Below, piece after piece: positions 33,035 to 41,031 of a stretch of DNA of 42,540 nt. Both the position numbers and the translations under genes were made by a program. Each line of letters opens with the position of its first letter. Within the stretch, counting starts at the first letter, position 1. Below the pieces are notes generated by a model. That model was not told the origin of the DNA and did not search any database. It worked only from the letters and a program-made list of their open reading frames with translations. Source of the DNA: Bryobacterales bacterium (GTDB lineage: Bacteria > Acidobacteriota > Terriglobia > Bryobacterales > Bryobacteraceae); contig PMOK01000096.1 of NCBI GenBank assembly GCA_003162425.1, forward strand, positions 8,283 through 50,822. The letters run 5' to 3'.

Positions 33035-33081
33035 GGCAAGCCTCCGGCTTGCCCATTTGACAAGCCGGAGGCTTGTCCTAC
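33031..33081. repeat. REP-like element, family B, inverted pair
   Basis: GTAG, then a hairpin (GGCAAGCC/GGCTTGCC), a short spacer CATTT, and a second hairpin (CAAGCC/GGCTTG) followed by CCTAC: two units in inverted orientation flanked by GTAGG/CCTAC. The first TAG is the stop codon of the tricorn-like gene. The pair could also act as a bidirectional terminator for this gene and the convergent PilT gene. Confidence 0.85.
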
Positions 33082-33099
33082 GAGTGGCGTGGACGACGG

Positions 33100-34257
33100 T
33101 TACGCGTGAAGATACTGGCGTAGTTCTTCCAGACGGAAGCAATGTGCTAGCGCTGCATCGCGGCTGATTTTGCCGGCGTTCACCAGTTCCGCGAGCGATT
33201 GTTCCATGGTGATCATTCCGTCGGCGCGGCCGGTGCCGATGGCGCTGTGGATCTGGTGGTCTTCACCTCTGCGAATCAAGTTTCGCACCGCGTGTGTGGC
33301 GATCATGATCTCAACCGCCGGATAGCGTTCGCGATCGTTCGTGGAAGGGATCAACTGTTGCGCGATTACCGCCAGCAGAGCGAGCGAGATTTGCTGGCGG
33401 ATTTGCGGCTGGTTACCGGCCGGGAACGAATCCAAAATGCGTGAAACGGACTGCGCGGCATCGTTGGTATGTAGCGTGGAAAGTACCAGATGCCCGGTCT
33501 CGGCCGCGGTTAGAACAGTGGCAATTGTCTCCGGATCGCGCATTTCTCCCACCAGAATCACGTCGGGCGTTTGACGCAGGATGCCACGCACGGAGCTGGC
33601 GAAATCCGGAGCGTCGCTTCCTACCTCGATCTGTTCGACGATCGAGCTGCGATTGGCGTGCATAAACTCAATGGGATCCTCGATGGTAACAATGTGATTG
33701 CGGCGCTGGGCATTGATCAAGTCGACTAACGCAGCCAGTGTCGAACTCTTGCCGCATCCGGTGGGGCCAGTGATGAGAATCAATCCCTGGCGGGATTCGG
33801 CCAAACGGCGGAGCGTGGCCGGCAGATGGAGAGATTCAATGGTCGGAATTTTATCCGGGAGCAGGCGGATGCTGCCCGCCAAGGTTCCTCTTTGATGATG
33901 GACGTTAGCGCGGAAGCGTCCGATGCCTTCGCGCGTAAAGCACAAGTCCACTGATTTGTTTTGTTGCAGATCCTGGTATTGCTTAGGGACCAGCAGCGGC
34001 AGCAGCAGGTTGCGCGTATCTTCGGCAGTAAGCGCAGGACCGGCCGCGGGCGTCAGCGCACCGTTTACGCGCATGGAAACGGGGACGCCTGAGATCAACA
34101 GCACATCGGAAGCGCCCTGGCGCGCTGCAAACACCAGCAGTTGGTCGAGCGTGGCAGTTCCCTGCCCGCCGGGGAGTTGTTGCGCCGGCCGCGACCCGGG
34201 TGCGACACGGTTCAGATCAGCGACAATCTGCGCAAGTTCGTCGTCGAAGACAGCCAC
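33100..34257 (-). CDS. pilT: PilT-type twitching/retraction ATPase
   Basis: 385 residues starting MAVFDDELAQIV. An N-terminal PAS-like half (TLDQLLVFAARQGASDVLLISG, GIGRFRANVHHQRG) precedes the RecA-like motor. The motor carries Walker A GPTGCGKS (164-171), Asp box TIEDPIEFMH, Walker B PDVILVGEMRDPET and His box ETGHLVLSTLHTND. The family drives type IV pilus retraction. The AIRNLI-type PilT signature appears as HAVRNLIRRGEDHQI, supporting PilT over PilB. No pilus structural or assembly gene lies in the window, so it may be a stand-alone paralogue and the symbol is by family. It is divergent from the MATE gene, with 90 bases between starts in which no promoter stands out. Confidence 0.88.
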   Translation of the reverse strand: MAVFDDELAQIVADLNRVAPGSRPAQQLPGGQGTATLDQLLVFAARQGASDVLLISGVPVSMRVNGALTPAAGPALTAEDTRNLLLPLLVPKQYQDLQQNKSVDLCFTREGIGRFRANVHHQRGTLAGSIRLLPDKIPTIESLHLPATLRRLAESRQGLILITGPTGCGKSSTLAALVDLINAQRRNHIVTIEDPIEFMHANRSSIVEQIEVGSDAPDFASSVRGILRQTPDVILVGEMRDPETIATVLTAAETGHLVLSTLHTNDAAQSVSRILDSFPAGNQPQIRQQISLALLAVIAQQLIPSTNDRERYPAVEIMIATHAVRNLIRRGEDHQIHSAIGTGRADGMITMEQSLAELVNAGKISRDAALAHCFRLEELRQYLHA

Positions 34258-34347
34258 AAGAAATAGTATGACGCGTGTGCGCGGTGGTGCGTTGCGGCTC
34301 GCGTTACACTAGAGGGACAGTTAGCTCGCTCCCTGAATCAGATTCCC

Positions 34348-35763
34348 ATGAGTAACGGCAACACCACGGAAGCGCGTGTCCCCGGATTCTGGTCCTCTCT
34401 GCGCGAAGCGGTGATGGGGTCGAGCCAGGATTTCACCGAAGGCAGCATCGGCCGCGCCATCGTGTTGCTGGCCGTCCCGATGGTGCTCGAAATGATCATG
34501 GAATCGCTGTTCGGCGTGGTGGACGTCTTCTGGGTAGCGCATTTAGGAGCAGACGCGATCACCACCGTTGGACTCACCGAGACCTGCCTGACTATCGTAT
34601 TCGTGATTGCTCTGGGTTTAAGCATGGGCGCCACAGCGATGGTGGCGCGGCGCATCGGCGAGAAGGACGAAGCGGCAGCGGGTCTGGTGGCGGTTCAGGC
34701 AATCGTGGTTGGCTTGGTGGTTTCGGCGATGGCCGCCGCGGTGGGATATTTCTATGCAGCGGACATACTCCGCCTGATGGGAGCCACGGAAAACGTGGTG
34801 AAGATCGGCACCGGCTACACGCGGATGATCTTTGGGGGCAGCGCCACCATCTTTCTGCTGTTCCTGATCAATGCGGTGTTTCGCGGGGCTGGCGATGCGG
34901 TGGTTGCCATGCGAGCGCTGTGGATAGCCAACATCGTGAATATTTGTTTGAATCCGTGCCTGATTTTCGGAATCGGTCCGTTTCCACGGCTGGGCGTCAC
35001 GGGCTCAGCGGTCGGCACCACCATCGGGCGTGGCATCGGCGTGATGTTTCAACTTTGGATACTGACTTCGGGGCGCGGCCGCTTCGTGATTCGTGCTCCC
35101 CAGGTGCGTCTGGATTTCGCCGTGATGGCGCGAATGATCCGGCTTTCGTTGAGTGCGATTTTCCAATACCTGGTGCAAATGGCGAGTTGGATCGGGGTGG
35201 TGCGCATCATCGCAAGCTTCGGGAGCGCGGCTGCAGCGGCCAACACGCTGGCCATCCGGATCATCATCTTTGCGATTTTGCCTTCCTGGGGAATGAGCAA
35301 TGCAGCCGCCACGCTGGTGGGCCAAAATCTCGGCGCGGGTAAGCCGGAGCGCGCGGAACTTTCAGTGTGGCGCACCGGCTTCTACAACATGGTGTTTCTG
35401 GGCGCAGTGGGGCTGGTCTTTATTACATTCGCCGAGAGAATCATCGCGCTTTTCACCAGCGATCCAGCAGTGGTTCCCATCGCGGTCACGGGCCTGCGAC
35501 TGCTGAGCTATGGCAACATTTCTTACGCCTACGGCATGGTGGTGACGGCGGCATTCAATGGCGCGGGCGACACGTTCACGCCTACGGTTTTGAATCTGAT
35601 TTGTTTCTGGGTGTGCCAGATTCCCGTAGCTTGGCTGTTGGCTTTCCACACTAGTCTGGGACCTCGTGGAGCGTTCATCGCTGTAGTGGTTTCAGACTCG
35701 CTGCTGGCGCTGCTGGGGGTGTTGTGGTTCCGGCGCGGCACGTGGAAGCGGACCGTGATATAG
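34348..35763 (+). CDS. MATE-family multidrug/toxin efflux transporter
   Basis: 471 residues with twelve hydrophobic helices in two homologous halves. The first half opens GSIGRAIVLLAVPMVLEMIMESLFGVVDVFWVAHLGADAI (read in parts), with the MATE hallmark of P-M-V-L-E near the start and D-V-F-W-V-x-x-L-G. The second opens RLSLSAIFQYLVQMASWIGVVRI and contains TLVGQNLGAGKPERAE, which matches the family's Q-N-x-G-A-G/x-P-E/R motif. It should exchange Na+ or H+ for an organic cation or metabolite; the substrate is unknown. The gene ends just before the promoter of the GntR regulator at 35771, so the regulator may be expressed partly by read-through, but it has its own strong promoter. Confidence 0.92.
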   Translation: MSNGNTTEARVPGFWSSLREAVMGSSQDFTEGSIGRAIVLLAVPMVLEMIMESLFGVVDVFWVAHLGADAITTVGLTETCLTIVFVIALGLSMGATAMVARRIGEKDEAAAGLVAVQAIVVGLVVSAMAAAVGYFYAADILRLMGATENVVKIGTGYTRMIFGGSATIFLLFLINAVFRGAGDAVVAMRALWIANIVNICLNPCLIFGIGPFPRLGVTGSAVGTTIGRGIGVMFQLWILTSGRGRFVIRAPQVRLDFAVMARMIRLSLSAIFQYLVQMASWIGVVRIIASFGSAAAAANTLAIRIIIFAILPSWGMSNAAATLVGQNLGAGKPERAELSVWRTGFYNMVFLGAVGLVFITFAERIIALFTSDPAVVPIAVTGLRLLSYGNISYAYGMVVTAAFNGAGDTFTPTVLNLICFWVCQIPVAWLLAFHTSLGPRGAFIAVVVSDSLLALLGVLWFRRGTWKRTVI

Positions 35764-35770
35764 CCGGTTC

Positions 35771-35800
35771 TTGACAAGCCGGCGTTGCCTATTGTATATT
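35771..35800 (+). promoter_or_regulatory. Promoter of the GntR-membrane protein operon
   Basis: A consensus -35 TTGACA (35771-35776) and a near-consensus -10 TATATT (35795-35800) are separated by 18 bases. Transcription would begin at about 35807, leaving a leader of roughly a dozen bases before ATG 35819 and no ribosome site, so the message may be almost leaderless. The -10 runs into the palindrome at 35798-35820. Confidence 0.75.
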
Positions 35801-35820
35801 GTCTATGTACATTAGACAAT
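35798..35820. promoter_or_regulatory. Palindromic operator, probably for the GntR protein itself
   Basis: Perfect 8-base arms ATTGTCTA and TAGACAAT flank a 7-base centre TGTACAT. It overlaps the end of the -10, the likely transcription start and the first two bases of the regulator's ATG. Occupancy would block transcription initiation, which is the usual arrangement for autoregulated YtrA-type GntR repressors. Confidence 0.75.
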
Positions 35821-36214
35821 GGCTGAGAGAGCACCACGCCTCCGCATCGACCTCGCTAATCCGACGCCTGCCTACCGGCAGATCGTGGACGGTTTGCGAA
35901 CATTTCTGGTGGATGGCGCGCTGCATGCCGGCGACTTGTTGCCGCCGGTGCGGGAACTGGCTTTCGAGCTGGGCGTCCACTTTAATACCGTTGCGGAAGC
36001 TTACAGGATTCTGGCGGACGAAGGCTGGCTCGACCTGAAACGGCGGCGCGGCGCCCAAGTGTTGGAGCGGCGGAAGAGAGCGGCCGATCCGCAGAAGCGC
36101 GAGCAATTTGCGCGGCGGATACGGGAAATGATCGCCGAATTGAAGGCCGAGGGTGTGCGTCTCGAGGATATTCGGCGGGAATTGAATTTGGTAATGAAAG
36201 GATTGGATGCATGA
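35819..36214 (+). CDS. Short GntR-family transcriptional regulator (YtrA-like)
   Basis: 131 residues. The winged helix is typical of GntR: NPTPAYRQIVDGLRTFLVDGAL, then AGDLLPPVRELAFELGVHFNTVAEAYRIL (read in parts), DEGWLDLKRRRGAQV. The C-terminal part is only about 50 residues, a charged helix for dimerisation (KREQFARRIREMIAELKAEG, LEDIRRELN). This fits the YtrA subfamily, which lacks a large ligand domain and usually controls an adjacent membrane or transporter operon. The start ATG 35819 lies within its probable operator. The stop overlaps the next gene's start as ATGA at 36211-36214. The expected role is repression of itself and its membrane partner until an unknown envelope or antibiotic signal relieves it. 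Confidence 0.9.
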   Translation: MAERAPRLRIDLANPTPAYRQIVDGLRTFLVDGALHAGDLLPPVRELAFELGVHFNTVAEAYRILADEGWLDLKRRRGAQVLERRKRAADPQKREQFARRIREMIAELKAEGVRLEDIRRELNLVMKGLDA

Positions 36215-37242
36215 AGTGGATAGAGAGCGGTATCTTGGTCTTGCTTACGTTGGCGAGTTGGTGGGCGCCGTATCTCATGAGGCGCGATCTGTTGTTTGGC
36301 GGCACTGTTCCGCCGGAGTTCCGCGATACTGCGGAGGCCCGCAGAATCATCCGGCTTTATCAGAGGCGGGTTTTATTGGTGGGCATCGCTTTGTTCAACA
36401 TTCAGGTGTTTCTTTGGTCGATGAATGTCCGCATGGGGCTGCTTTGGCCGATTACGCTGCTGCTATTCTGCGTGGGAAGCGCTGTCGCCTACGCGAAAGC
36501 CCACAATTCCATCCGCGCCCATGCCATACCGGCGAGCGGCGTGCGGGAAGTGGAATTGCTGCCGCCGGCGCGTAAGGGCGCTGAGTATCCGCCGATGTTG
36601 CTGACCGGTCCAGTGATTCTAGCGGCTGGAGTTGCCCTGGCGTTTTTAGTTCCCGATTCAACGGGGCAGGTACCATTCTTGGCCGGATGGGGCGCGATCA
36701 TGGCTCGCTGGAAGGCGATCGACGGTCTGGTGGACAAACCTTTTTCGTTCGCCGTGGGCGCCTGTGCTGGTTCCTTCATTGTGCTGATCGCATTCCGGTT
36801 CGGCACTCGGCGGAATCCCGCGGGAATGACCAATTATCGTCGAGTGATGCTGCGCAACATGATTCTCTTCAATACAGCATTCGCGGCGTTCTCGGCTTGG
36901 GTGGTAAACATGGGGGCGTTTGGCCACGTAGTGGAGAAAATCGAGTTGCGCGCGGCTCTGGCTGTGATCTTCGCTGGATTAGCTGTGCACATAGCATACG
37001 TCCTGATGCTCCGGCGGAAAGAGAACATGAGTCTGGTATCGGTGGGTGGGCACGCTCTGGGCGACCGCACTTCCGACGAATCGTGGCTGTGGGGAATGTT
37101 CTATCACAACCCGAACGACCCGGCGCTATTCGTCGAGAAGCGCACAGGCCCGGGCTATACCGTGAATTTCGGCCGGGTGCCCACGTGGCTGATGGTGGCG
37201 GGATTCCTGATCGTGATGGTGCTGCCATTCGTTCTGAGGTAA
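36211..37242 (+). CDS. DUF1648/DUF5808-like polytopic membrane protein
   Basis: 343 residues, translationally coupled to the GntR gene by ATGA. There are about seven or eight hydrophobic segments: an N-terminal helix (GILVLLTLASWWAPYLM), a pair near 45-90 (LLVGIALFNIQVFLW, LLWPITLLLFCVGSAVAYA), one near 130, one near 190, and two around 220-270. A last helix (WLMVAGFLIVMVLPFVLR) ends the protein. The P-P-E-F-R-D motif after the first helix resembles DUF1648 proteins, and WGMFYHNPNDPALFVEKRTGPG followed by YTVNFGR near the C-terminus matches the DUF5808 signature. Such proteins often travel with YtrA-like regulators. The function is unknown; a role in sensing or resisting envelope stress is only suggested by the pairing. 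Confidence 0.75.
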   Translation: MKWIESGILVLLTLASWWAPYLMRRDLLFGGTVPPEFRDTAEARRIIRLYQRRVLLVGIALFNIQVFLWSMNVRMGLLWPITLLLFCVGSAVAYAKAHNSIRAHAIPASGVREVELLPPARKGAEYPPMLLTGPVILAAGVALAFLVPDSTGQVPFLAGWGAIMARWKAIDGLVDKPFSFAVGACAGSFIVLIAFRFGTRRNPAGMTNYRRVMLRNMILFNTAFAAFSAWVVNMGAFGHVVEKIELRAALAVIFAGLAVHIAYVLMLRRKENMSLVSVGGHALGDRTSDESWLWGMFYHNPNDPALFVEKRTGPGYTVNFGRVPTWLMVAGFLIVMVLPFVLR

Positions 37243-37243
37243 G

Positions 37244-37519
37244 TTATAGCATTTTGTCGCGCTGGATATTGCGCATTTCATCGATGATTCGCTCGAAGAC
37301 TCGCTGCACGGCTTCAGCGCTCAGAGGGCCCTGGTTGTGGGTCGTAACGTTGTGGAACACCTGATCCTCGCGCTTGGGCTCATAGATGGGCATCTTGAGC
37401 TTCTGCTTGATTCGCCCGATCTCTTCCACCACACGTGTCCGCTCATTCAGCAGCCCTAGGATTTTCACATCCAGGATGTCGATGCGTTTGCGGTACTCGG
37501 CCAGCGCTTCCATGCTCAT
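37244..37519 (-). CDS. aroQ: Chorismate mutase, AroQ type
   Basis: 91 residues, the size of a free-standing AroQ domain. The three-helix fold is evident: AEYRKRIDILDVKILGLLNERTRVVEEIGRIKQKL (read in parts), with the Arg, Lys and Glu positions typical of the active site (R in YRKRID, the R-x3-EEIGRIK stretch), then PIYEPKREDQVFHNV and the closing helix VQRVFERIIDEMRNIQ. It converts chorismate to prephenate, the step toward Phe and Tyr. Its ATG overlaps the trpA stop as ATGA, so it is the last gene of the trp operon although it serves the competing branch. It ends one base from the oppositely oriented membrane protein gene. Confidence 0.92.
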   Translation of the reverse strand: MSMEALAEYRKRIDILDVKILGLLNERTRVVEEIGRIKQKLKMPIYEPKREDQVFHNVTTHNQGPLSAEAVQRVFERIIDEMRNIQRDKML

Positions 37520-38331
37520 GGATTCTTCGATGGTAAACCACTGGCTAGCTCGCGGGCTAGGGCTTCGAGCTTGGCGGGAAGGTCGGCGCTGGCGGCGTTC
37601 TGCTCCACAACTCGCACGATCGCGGTGCCAACAATCACGCCATCCGCAAGCGTGCCTACGGTGCGGACCTGGTCAGCGCTGGAGATTCCGAATCCGACCG
37701 CGAGCGGCAGCGCGGTAACTCTTCGCATAGCGTTCACCAGCGGCGTCACGGCGTCGGAGACTGTAGAACGTTCCCCGGTGACGCCGGTTCTTGAAACCAG
37801 GTAAACGAAGCCGGTGGAATACTTCGCCACTAACTCCAGACGGCGCTGGGTGCTGGTGGGCGCGGCCAGGAAGACCGTGTCGAGACCGGCGTTCCGCATT
37901 GCGCCTACATAAGGCTCGGCCTCTTCGACGCTCAGGTCGGTTAGCAGACATCCGTCGATTCCACGCGCGGCTGCATCGCGTGCGAGCGATTCCAGACCGT
38001 AATGCAACACCGGATTCATATAGGTGAAAAGCAGCAGCGGAATCTCGGAGCGTTTGCGAATTTCGGCGGCTATGTCCAGCACCGTGGAGACTCTGGTACC
38101 AGCCTTCAGCGCGCGATCCGATCCGCGCTGGATCACAGGTCCATCTGCGATGGGATCGGAAAACGGAACGCCGAGTTCGATCAGATCCGCGCCACCACGC
38201 TCGAGTGCCGCCACCAGCTCCGGTGTGCGATCGGGCGAGGGATCGCCTGCGGTGATGTAGGCGATCAAGGCCGGACGGCGTTCCGTCGTCCGCAGCCTTT
38301 CAAAGAGCCGGCCGATTCTGGTCTGGCTCAT
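37516..38331 (-). CDS. trpA: Tryptophan synthase alpha chain
   Basis: 271 residues, full length. The catalytic acids lie in [21 protein letters not shown] (Glu of ELGVPFSDP, Asp of PIADG). Other family blocks are [58 protein letters not shown] and [14 protein letters not shown]. It splits indole-3-glycerol phosphate into indole and glyceraldehyde 3-phosphate and passes the indole to TrpB. An AGGAG site lies close upstream. The start lies 32 bases inside the end of trpB, an overlap larger than the four bases used elsewhere in this operon. Confidence 0.97.
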   Translation of the reverse strand: MSQTRIGRLFERLRTTERRPALIAYITAGDPSPDRTPELVAALERGGADLIELGVPFSDPIADGPVIQRGSDRALKAGTRVSTVLDIAAEIRKRSEIPLLLFTYMNPVLHYGLESLARDAAARGIDGCLLTDLSVEEAEPYVGAMRNAGLDTVFLAAPTSTQRRLELVAKYSTGFVYLVSRTGVTGERSTVSDAVTPLVNAMRRVTALPLAVGFGISSADQVRTVGTLADGVIVGTAIVRVVEQNAASADLPAKLEALARELASGLPSKNP

Positions 38332-39550
38332 CCAACTCCTTTAGGTTCTCGCGATAGATGTCGGTGTCTTTGTCGCCGCGTCCGGAGAGATTGATGATGA
38401 AAAGTTGATCTTTGCTGCCCGGAGCGCGGCGCACAGCTTCGGCCACCGCGTGCGCGGATTCTAGTGCGGGAATAATTCCTTCGAGATGCGCCAACGTTCG
38501 GGCGGCTTCTAGCGCCTGTTGATCCGTTGCAGAGACGTACTCGGTGCGGCCCTGATCGCGTAGCCAGGCATGCTCTGGCCCAACGAGAGCGTAGTCAAGG
38601 CCGGCCGATACCGAATGTGTCAGCGATACTTGGCCATCCGTATCCTGCAACAGATAGCTGTAAGCTCCGTGAAGAACGCCGGGCGATCCGCCGGAGAACC
38701 GCGCGGCATGCGCACCGAGTTCAGCGCCGCGCCCACCGGCCTCAATTCCAATCAAACGAACGCCCGAGTCGCCAAGAAAGGCATGGAAGATTCCGATGGC
38801 ATTGCTGCCGCCGCCGACGCAGGCGAAAATAGAATCCGGCAGCCGATGCTCGCGCTCCAGGATCTGCCTGCGCGTCTCTTCTCCGATCACGCGGTGAAAA
38901 TCGCGGACCATCATCGGATAGGGATGCGCGCCCAAAGCGGACCCTAGCAGATAGTGCGTGGTTTCCACGTTGGTCACCCAGTCGCGCATGGCTTCGCTAA
39001 TTGCATCTTTCAAAGTACGGCTCCCGCTAGCCACGCCGACAACCTTCGCGCCCAGCATCCGCATCCGGAAGACGTTGAGGCGCTGGCGACGCATGTCCTC
39101 TTCGCCCATATAGACGATGCATTCCAGGCCAAAGAGCGCGCAAACCGTGGCGCTTGCCACGCCGTGCTGGCCAGCTCCGGTTTCGGCGACGATGCGCTTT
39201 TTGCCCATGCGCCGGGCGAGCAGCGCTTGTCCCAGGCAGTTGTTGATCTTGTGCGCGCCGGTGTGCAACAGGTCTTCGCGCTTGATATAAATCTTTGCGC
39301 CACCCGAAATTTCGCTCAGCCGCTTGGCGTGATAGAGAGGAGTCGGGCGCCCGGCGTAGTTCGCGAGCAGATCCTTGAGCTCGGATTGAAACGCGGGATC
39401 GAGACGCGCTTCGAGATACGCTTGCTCCAGTTGCTCGAGCGGCGCCATCAGGACTTCGGGAACGTAGCGGCCGCCGTAGGGGCCGAAGTGGCCGGCTGCG
39501 TCTGGGGTGGCTGGTTGCTGGTTGCTGGTTGCTGGTTGCTGGTTGGGCAT
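38300..39550 (-). CDS. trpB: Tryptophan synthase beta chain
   Basis: 416 residues. Family blocks run from [19 protein letters not shown] onward. The PLP-binding Lys is in [17 protein letters not shown], with [15 protein letters not shown], the catalytic-site SHSV equivalent [18 protein letters not shown] and the phosphate loop [12 protein letters not shown]. It condenses indole with serine to make tryptophan. The first 16 or so residues ([16 protein letters not shown]) are not conserved family sequence; they are encoded by five copies of a 7-base repeat. ATG 39550 is the only plausible start and lies six bases after the trpF stop. Gain or loss of one repeat unit would shift the frame ahead of the whole enzyme. 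Confidence 0.97.
   Translation of the reverse strand: MPNQQPATSNQQPATPDAAGHFGPYGGRYVPEVLMAPLEQLEQAYLEARLDPAFQSELKDLLANYAGRPTPLYHAKRLSEISGGAKIYIKREDLLHTGAHKINNCLGQALLARRMGKKRIVAETGAGQHGVASATVCALFGLECIVYMGEEDMRRQRLNVFRMRMLGAKVVGVASGSRTLKDAISEAMRDWVTNVETTHYLLGSALGAHPYPMMVRDFHRVIGEETRRQILEREHRLPDSIFACVGGGSNAIGIFHAFLGDSGVRLIGIEAGGRGAELGAHAARFSGGSPGVLHGAYSYLLQDTDGQVSLTHSVSAGLDYALVGPEHAWLRDQGRTEYVSATDQQALEAARTLAHLEGIIPALESAHAVAEAVRRAPGSKDQLFIINLSGRGDKDTDIYRENLKELDEPDQNRPAL
39511..39545 (-). repeat. Heptanucleotide tandem repeat (CTGGTTG)5 inside the trpB start region
   Basis: Five perfect 7-base units (CTGGTTG on the plus strand, CAACCAG in the sense of trpB) begin two bases after the trpB ATG. Because seven is not a multiple of three, any change by one or two units would frameshift trpB. 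Confidence 0.95.
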
Positions 39551-39556
39551 GCGTGG

Positions 39557-40147
39557 TCAGCTCTGCATCGCAGCTCGTATGAACTGTCGCATTTTGTCGT
39601 GGTCTTTTAGGCCTGGGGATTTTTCGAGGCGCGAGCATGCGTCTACGCCCCATGGTTGCGCTTCTTCGATGGCGCGGGCGACATTGGACGCGTCCAGGCC
39701 GCCGGCGATGATAATTTTTTTCGGCACGCCTTTGGCGCGGGGCCAATCGAAGGTCCGGCCAGTGCCGCCGTACTCCTCGTCATCTTCTGAGGGTGCGTCG
39801 AGCAAAAGTGCTTCCACGGTCTTGTCGCTTAGGCCGGAGGAGATGCCCTCGTTGGTTCGGCAGGCACGCCATATACGGATTCCGCGTGCTTCCGCTGTTC
39901 CGTACAATTGGGCCACATCGAGTCCGGCGTTGAGCGCGATCTTGGCCACTGTTTCCGCGCCTTCGTTCACGAAGATGCCAACCTTCCATACGTTGGCAGG
40001 AATCTTTTCGGCGATCAGGGCCGCGCCGCTGGATGAGATGTAGCGGGGGCTATCACGATAAAAATTGAATCCGATGGCGGAGGCTCCGGCTTCGACCGCG
40101 GCCAAGGCATCGTCGCGATTGGTGATGCCGCAAATCTTGACCATCAT
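39557..40147 (-). CDS. trpF: Phosphoribosylanthranilate isomerase
   Basis: 196 residues, normal for the family. The TIM-barrel motifs are MVKICGITNRDDALAAVEAGASAIGFNFY (read in parts, with the catalytic Cys in KICG), SPRYIS, KVGIFVNE, VAQLYGTAEA and the phosphate-binding IIAGGLDASNVARAIEEAQPWGVDACSRLE (read in parts). It carries out the Amadori rearrangement of phosphoribosylanthranilate to CdRP. ATG 40147 overlaps the trpC stop as ATGA; a second ATG follows directly and could be used instead. Confidence 0.95.
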   Translation of the reverse strand: MMVKICGITNRDDALAAVEAGASAIGFNFYRDSPRYISSSGAALIAEKIPANVWKVGIFVNEGAETVAKIALNAGLDVAQLYGTAEARGIRIWRACRTNEGISSGLSDKTVEALLLDAPSEDDEEYGGTGRTFDWPRAKGVPKKIIIAGGLDASNVARAIEEAQPWGVDACSRLEKSPGLKDHDKMRQFIRAAMQS

Positions 40148-40920
40148 GACAAGAGCGCCCGCAAGGCTTGTTCCGGATCGCCCGATTTCATCAGATGCTC
40201 GCCCACCAGAAAGGCCTGATAGCCGGCCGCGCGAAGACGCTGGACGTCGGTGGAGGAATGGATGCCGCTCTCAGTGACTTTGACTATGCCGTCCGGAATC
40301 TTGCCGGCCAGGCGCAGCGAAACCGTGAGATCCACCTTGAAGGTGTGCAGATTGCGATTGTTCACACCAATAATGTGCGCGCCGGAAGCGATTGCCGGTT
40401 TCAGCTCCTCTTCGTCGTGCACTTCAACCAAGGCGGACATGCGGTAGGTCTCCGCTAGCTCGCGAAAGTCCCGCATCTGATGCTCAGTAAGGATGGCGGC
40501 AATCAGCAGAATCGCATCCGCACCATGCGCGGCTGCCTGGTGCACGTGGTAACTATCGATGGTGAAATCCTTGCGCAAGACCGGCAAGCTCACCGCTGCT
40601 CGCGCCGCTTCGAGATCCGCCAAACTGCCCTTGAAATGTTTTTCGTCCGTGAGCACGGACAACGCGGCCGCGCCACCTTGTTGGTACGCCTGTGCAATTG
40701 AAACCGGATCGAAATCCTCCTGCAGTACGCCGCCGCTGGGTGACGCTTTTTTTATTTCAGCGATGATAGCAGGCTGGCGGCTGGTGATGGCATGCGAGAA
40801 ATCCCGGCGGTGCGCGACAGAATCCTCAGCCGCGCGCGCGATCCCGCCCACACGCTGGACGAGCTCGGCTTTCTTATGCTCGACAATTTGGGCCAGGATG
40901 TCGGGAACCGTTTTCAGCAT
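40144..40920 (-). CDS. trpC: Indole-3-glycerol-phosphate synthase
   Basis: 258 residues, full length. Family landmarks are the N-terminal VPDILAQIVEHKKAEL, AIIAEIKKASPSGG (catalytic Lys), DPVSIAQAYQQGGAAALSVLTD, VSLPVLRKDFTIDSYHV (second catalytic Lys), GADAILLIAAIL, GVNNRNLHTFKVDL and KVTESGIHSSTDVQRL (catalytic Glu and phosphate site). It closes the indole ring from CdRP. It is the first gene of this trp cluster here; trpE, trpG and trpD are absent, so the early steps must be encoded elsewhere. No leader peptide or attenuator was recognised upstream, where a family A REP-like pair occupies the gap to the M20 gene. Confidence 0.97.
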   Translation of the reverse strand: MLKTVPDILAQIVEHKKAELVQRVGGIARAAEDSVAHRRDFSHAITSRQPAIIAEIKKASPSGGVLQEDFDPVSIAQAYQQGGAAALSVLTDEKHFKGSLADLEAARAAVSLPVLRKDFTIDSYHVHQAAAHGADAILLIAAILTEHQMRDFRELAETYRMSALVEVHDEEELKPAIASGAHIIGVNNRNLHTFKVDLTVSLRLAGKIPDGIVKVTESGIHSSTDVQRLRAAGYQAFLVGEHLMKSGDPEQALRALLS

Positions 40921-40937
40921 AGGCGGGAATCCCTATT

Positions 40938-41031
40938 GTAGCGCACGCACTTTTGCGTGCCGTGTTCGCACTCCTGCGAACACGCGTTCACACGAGTGTG
41001 AACGCGGCACGCACGAGTGCGTGCGCCACGG
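40938..41031. repeat. REP-like element, family A, inverted pair
   Basis: A minus-oriented unit beginning GTAGCGCACGCAC (40938) is followed directly by a plus-oriented 48-base unit (40984-41031). The right end reads CCACGG instead of CTACGG, so its GTAG has decayed to GTGG. The pair fills the space between the M20 stop and the trpC start and so lies in the trp promoter region. Confidence 0.88.

Noticed and set aside
15440..41031. CRISPR array made of the dispersed hairpin repeats
   Set aside because: Repeats are far apart, occur singly or in inverted pairs, have no regular spacers and no cas genes nearby; the GTAG plus hairpin design fits REP elements.
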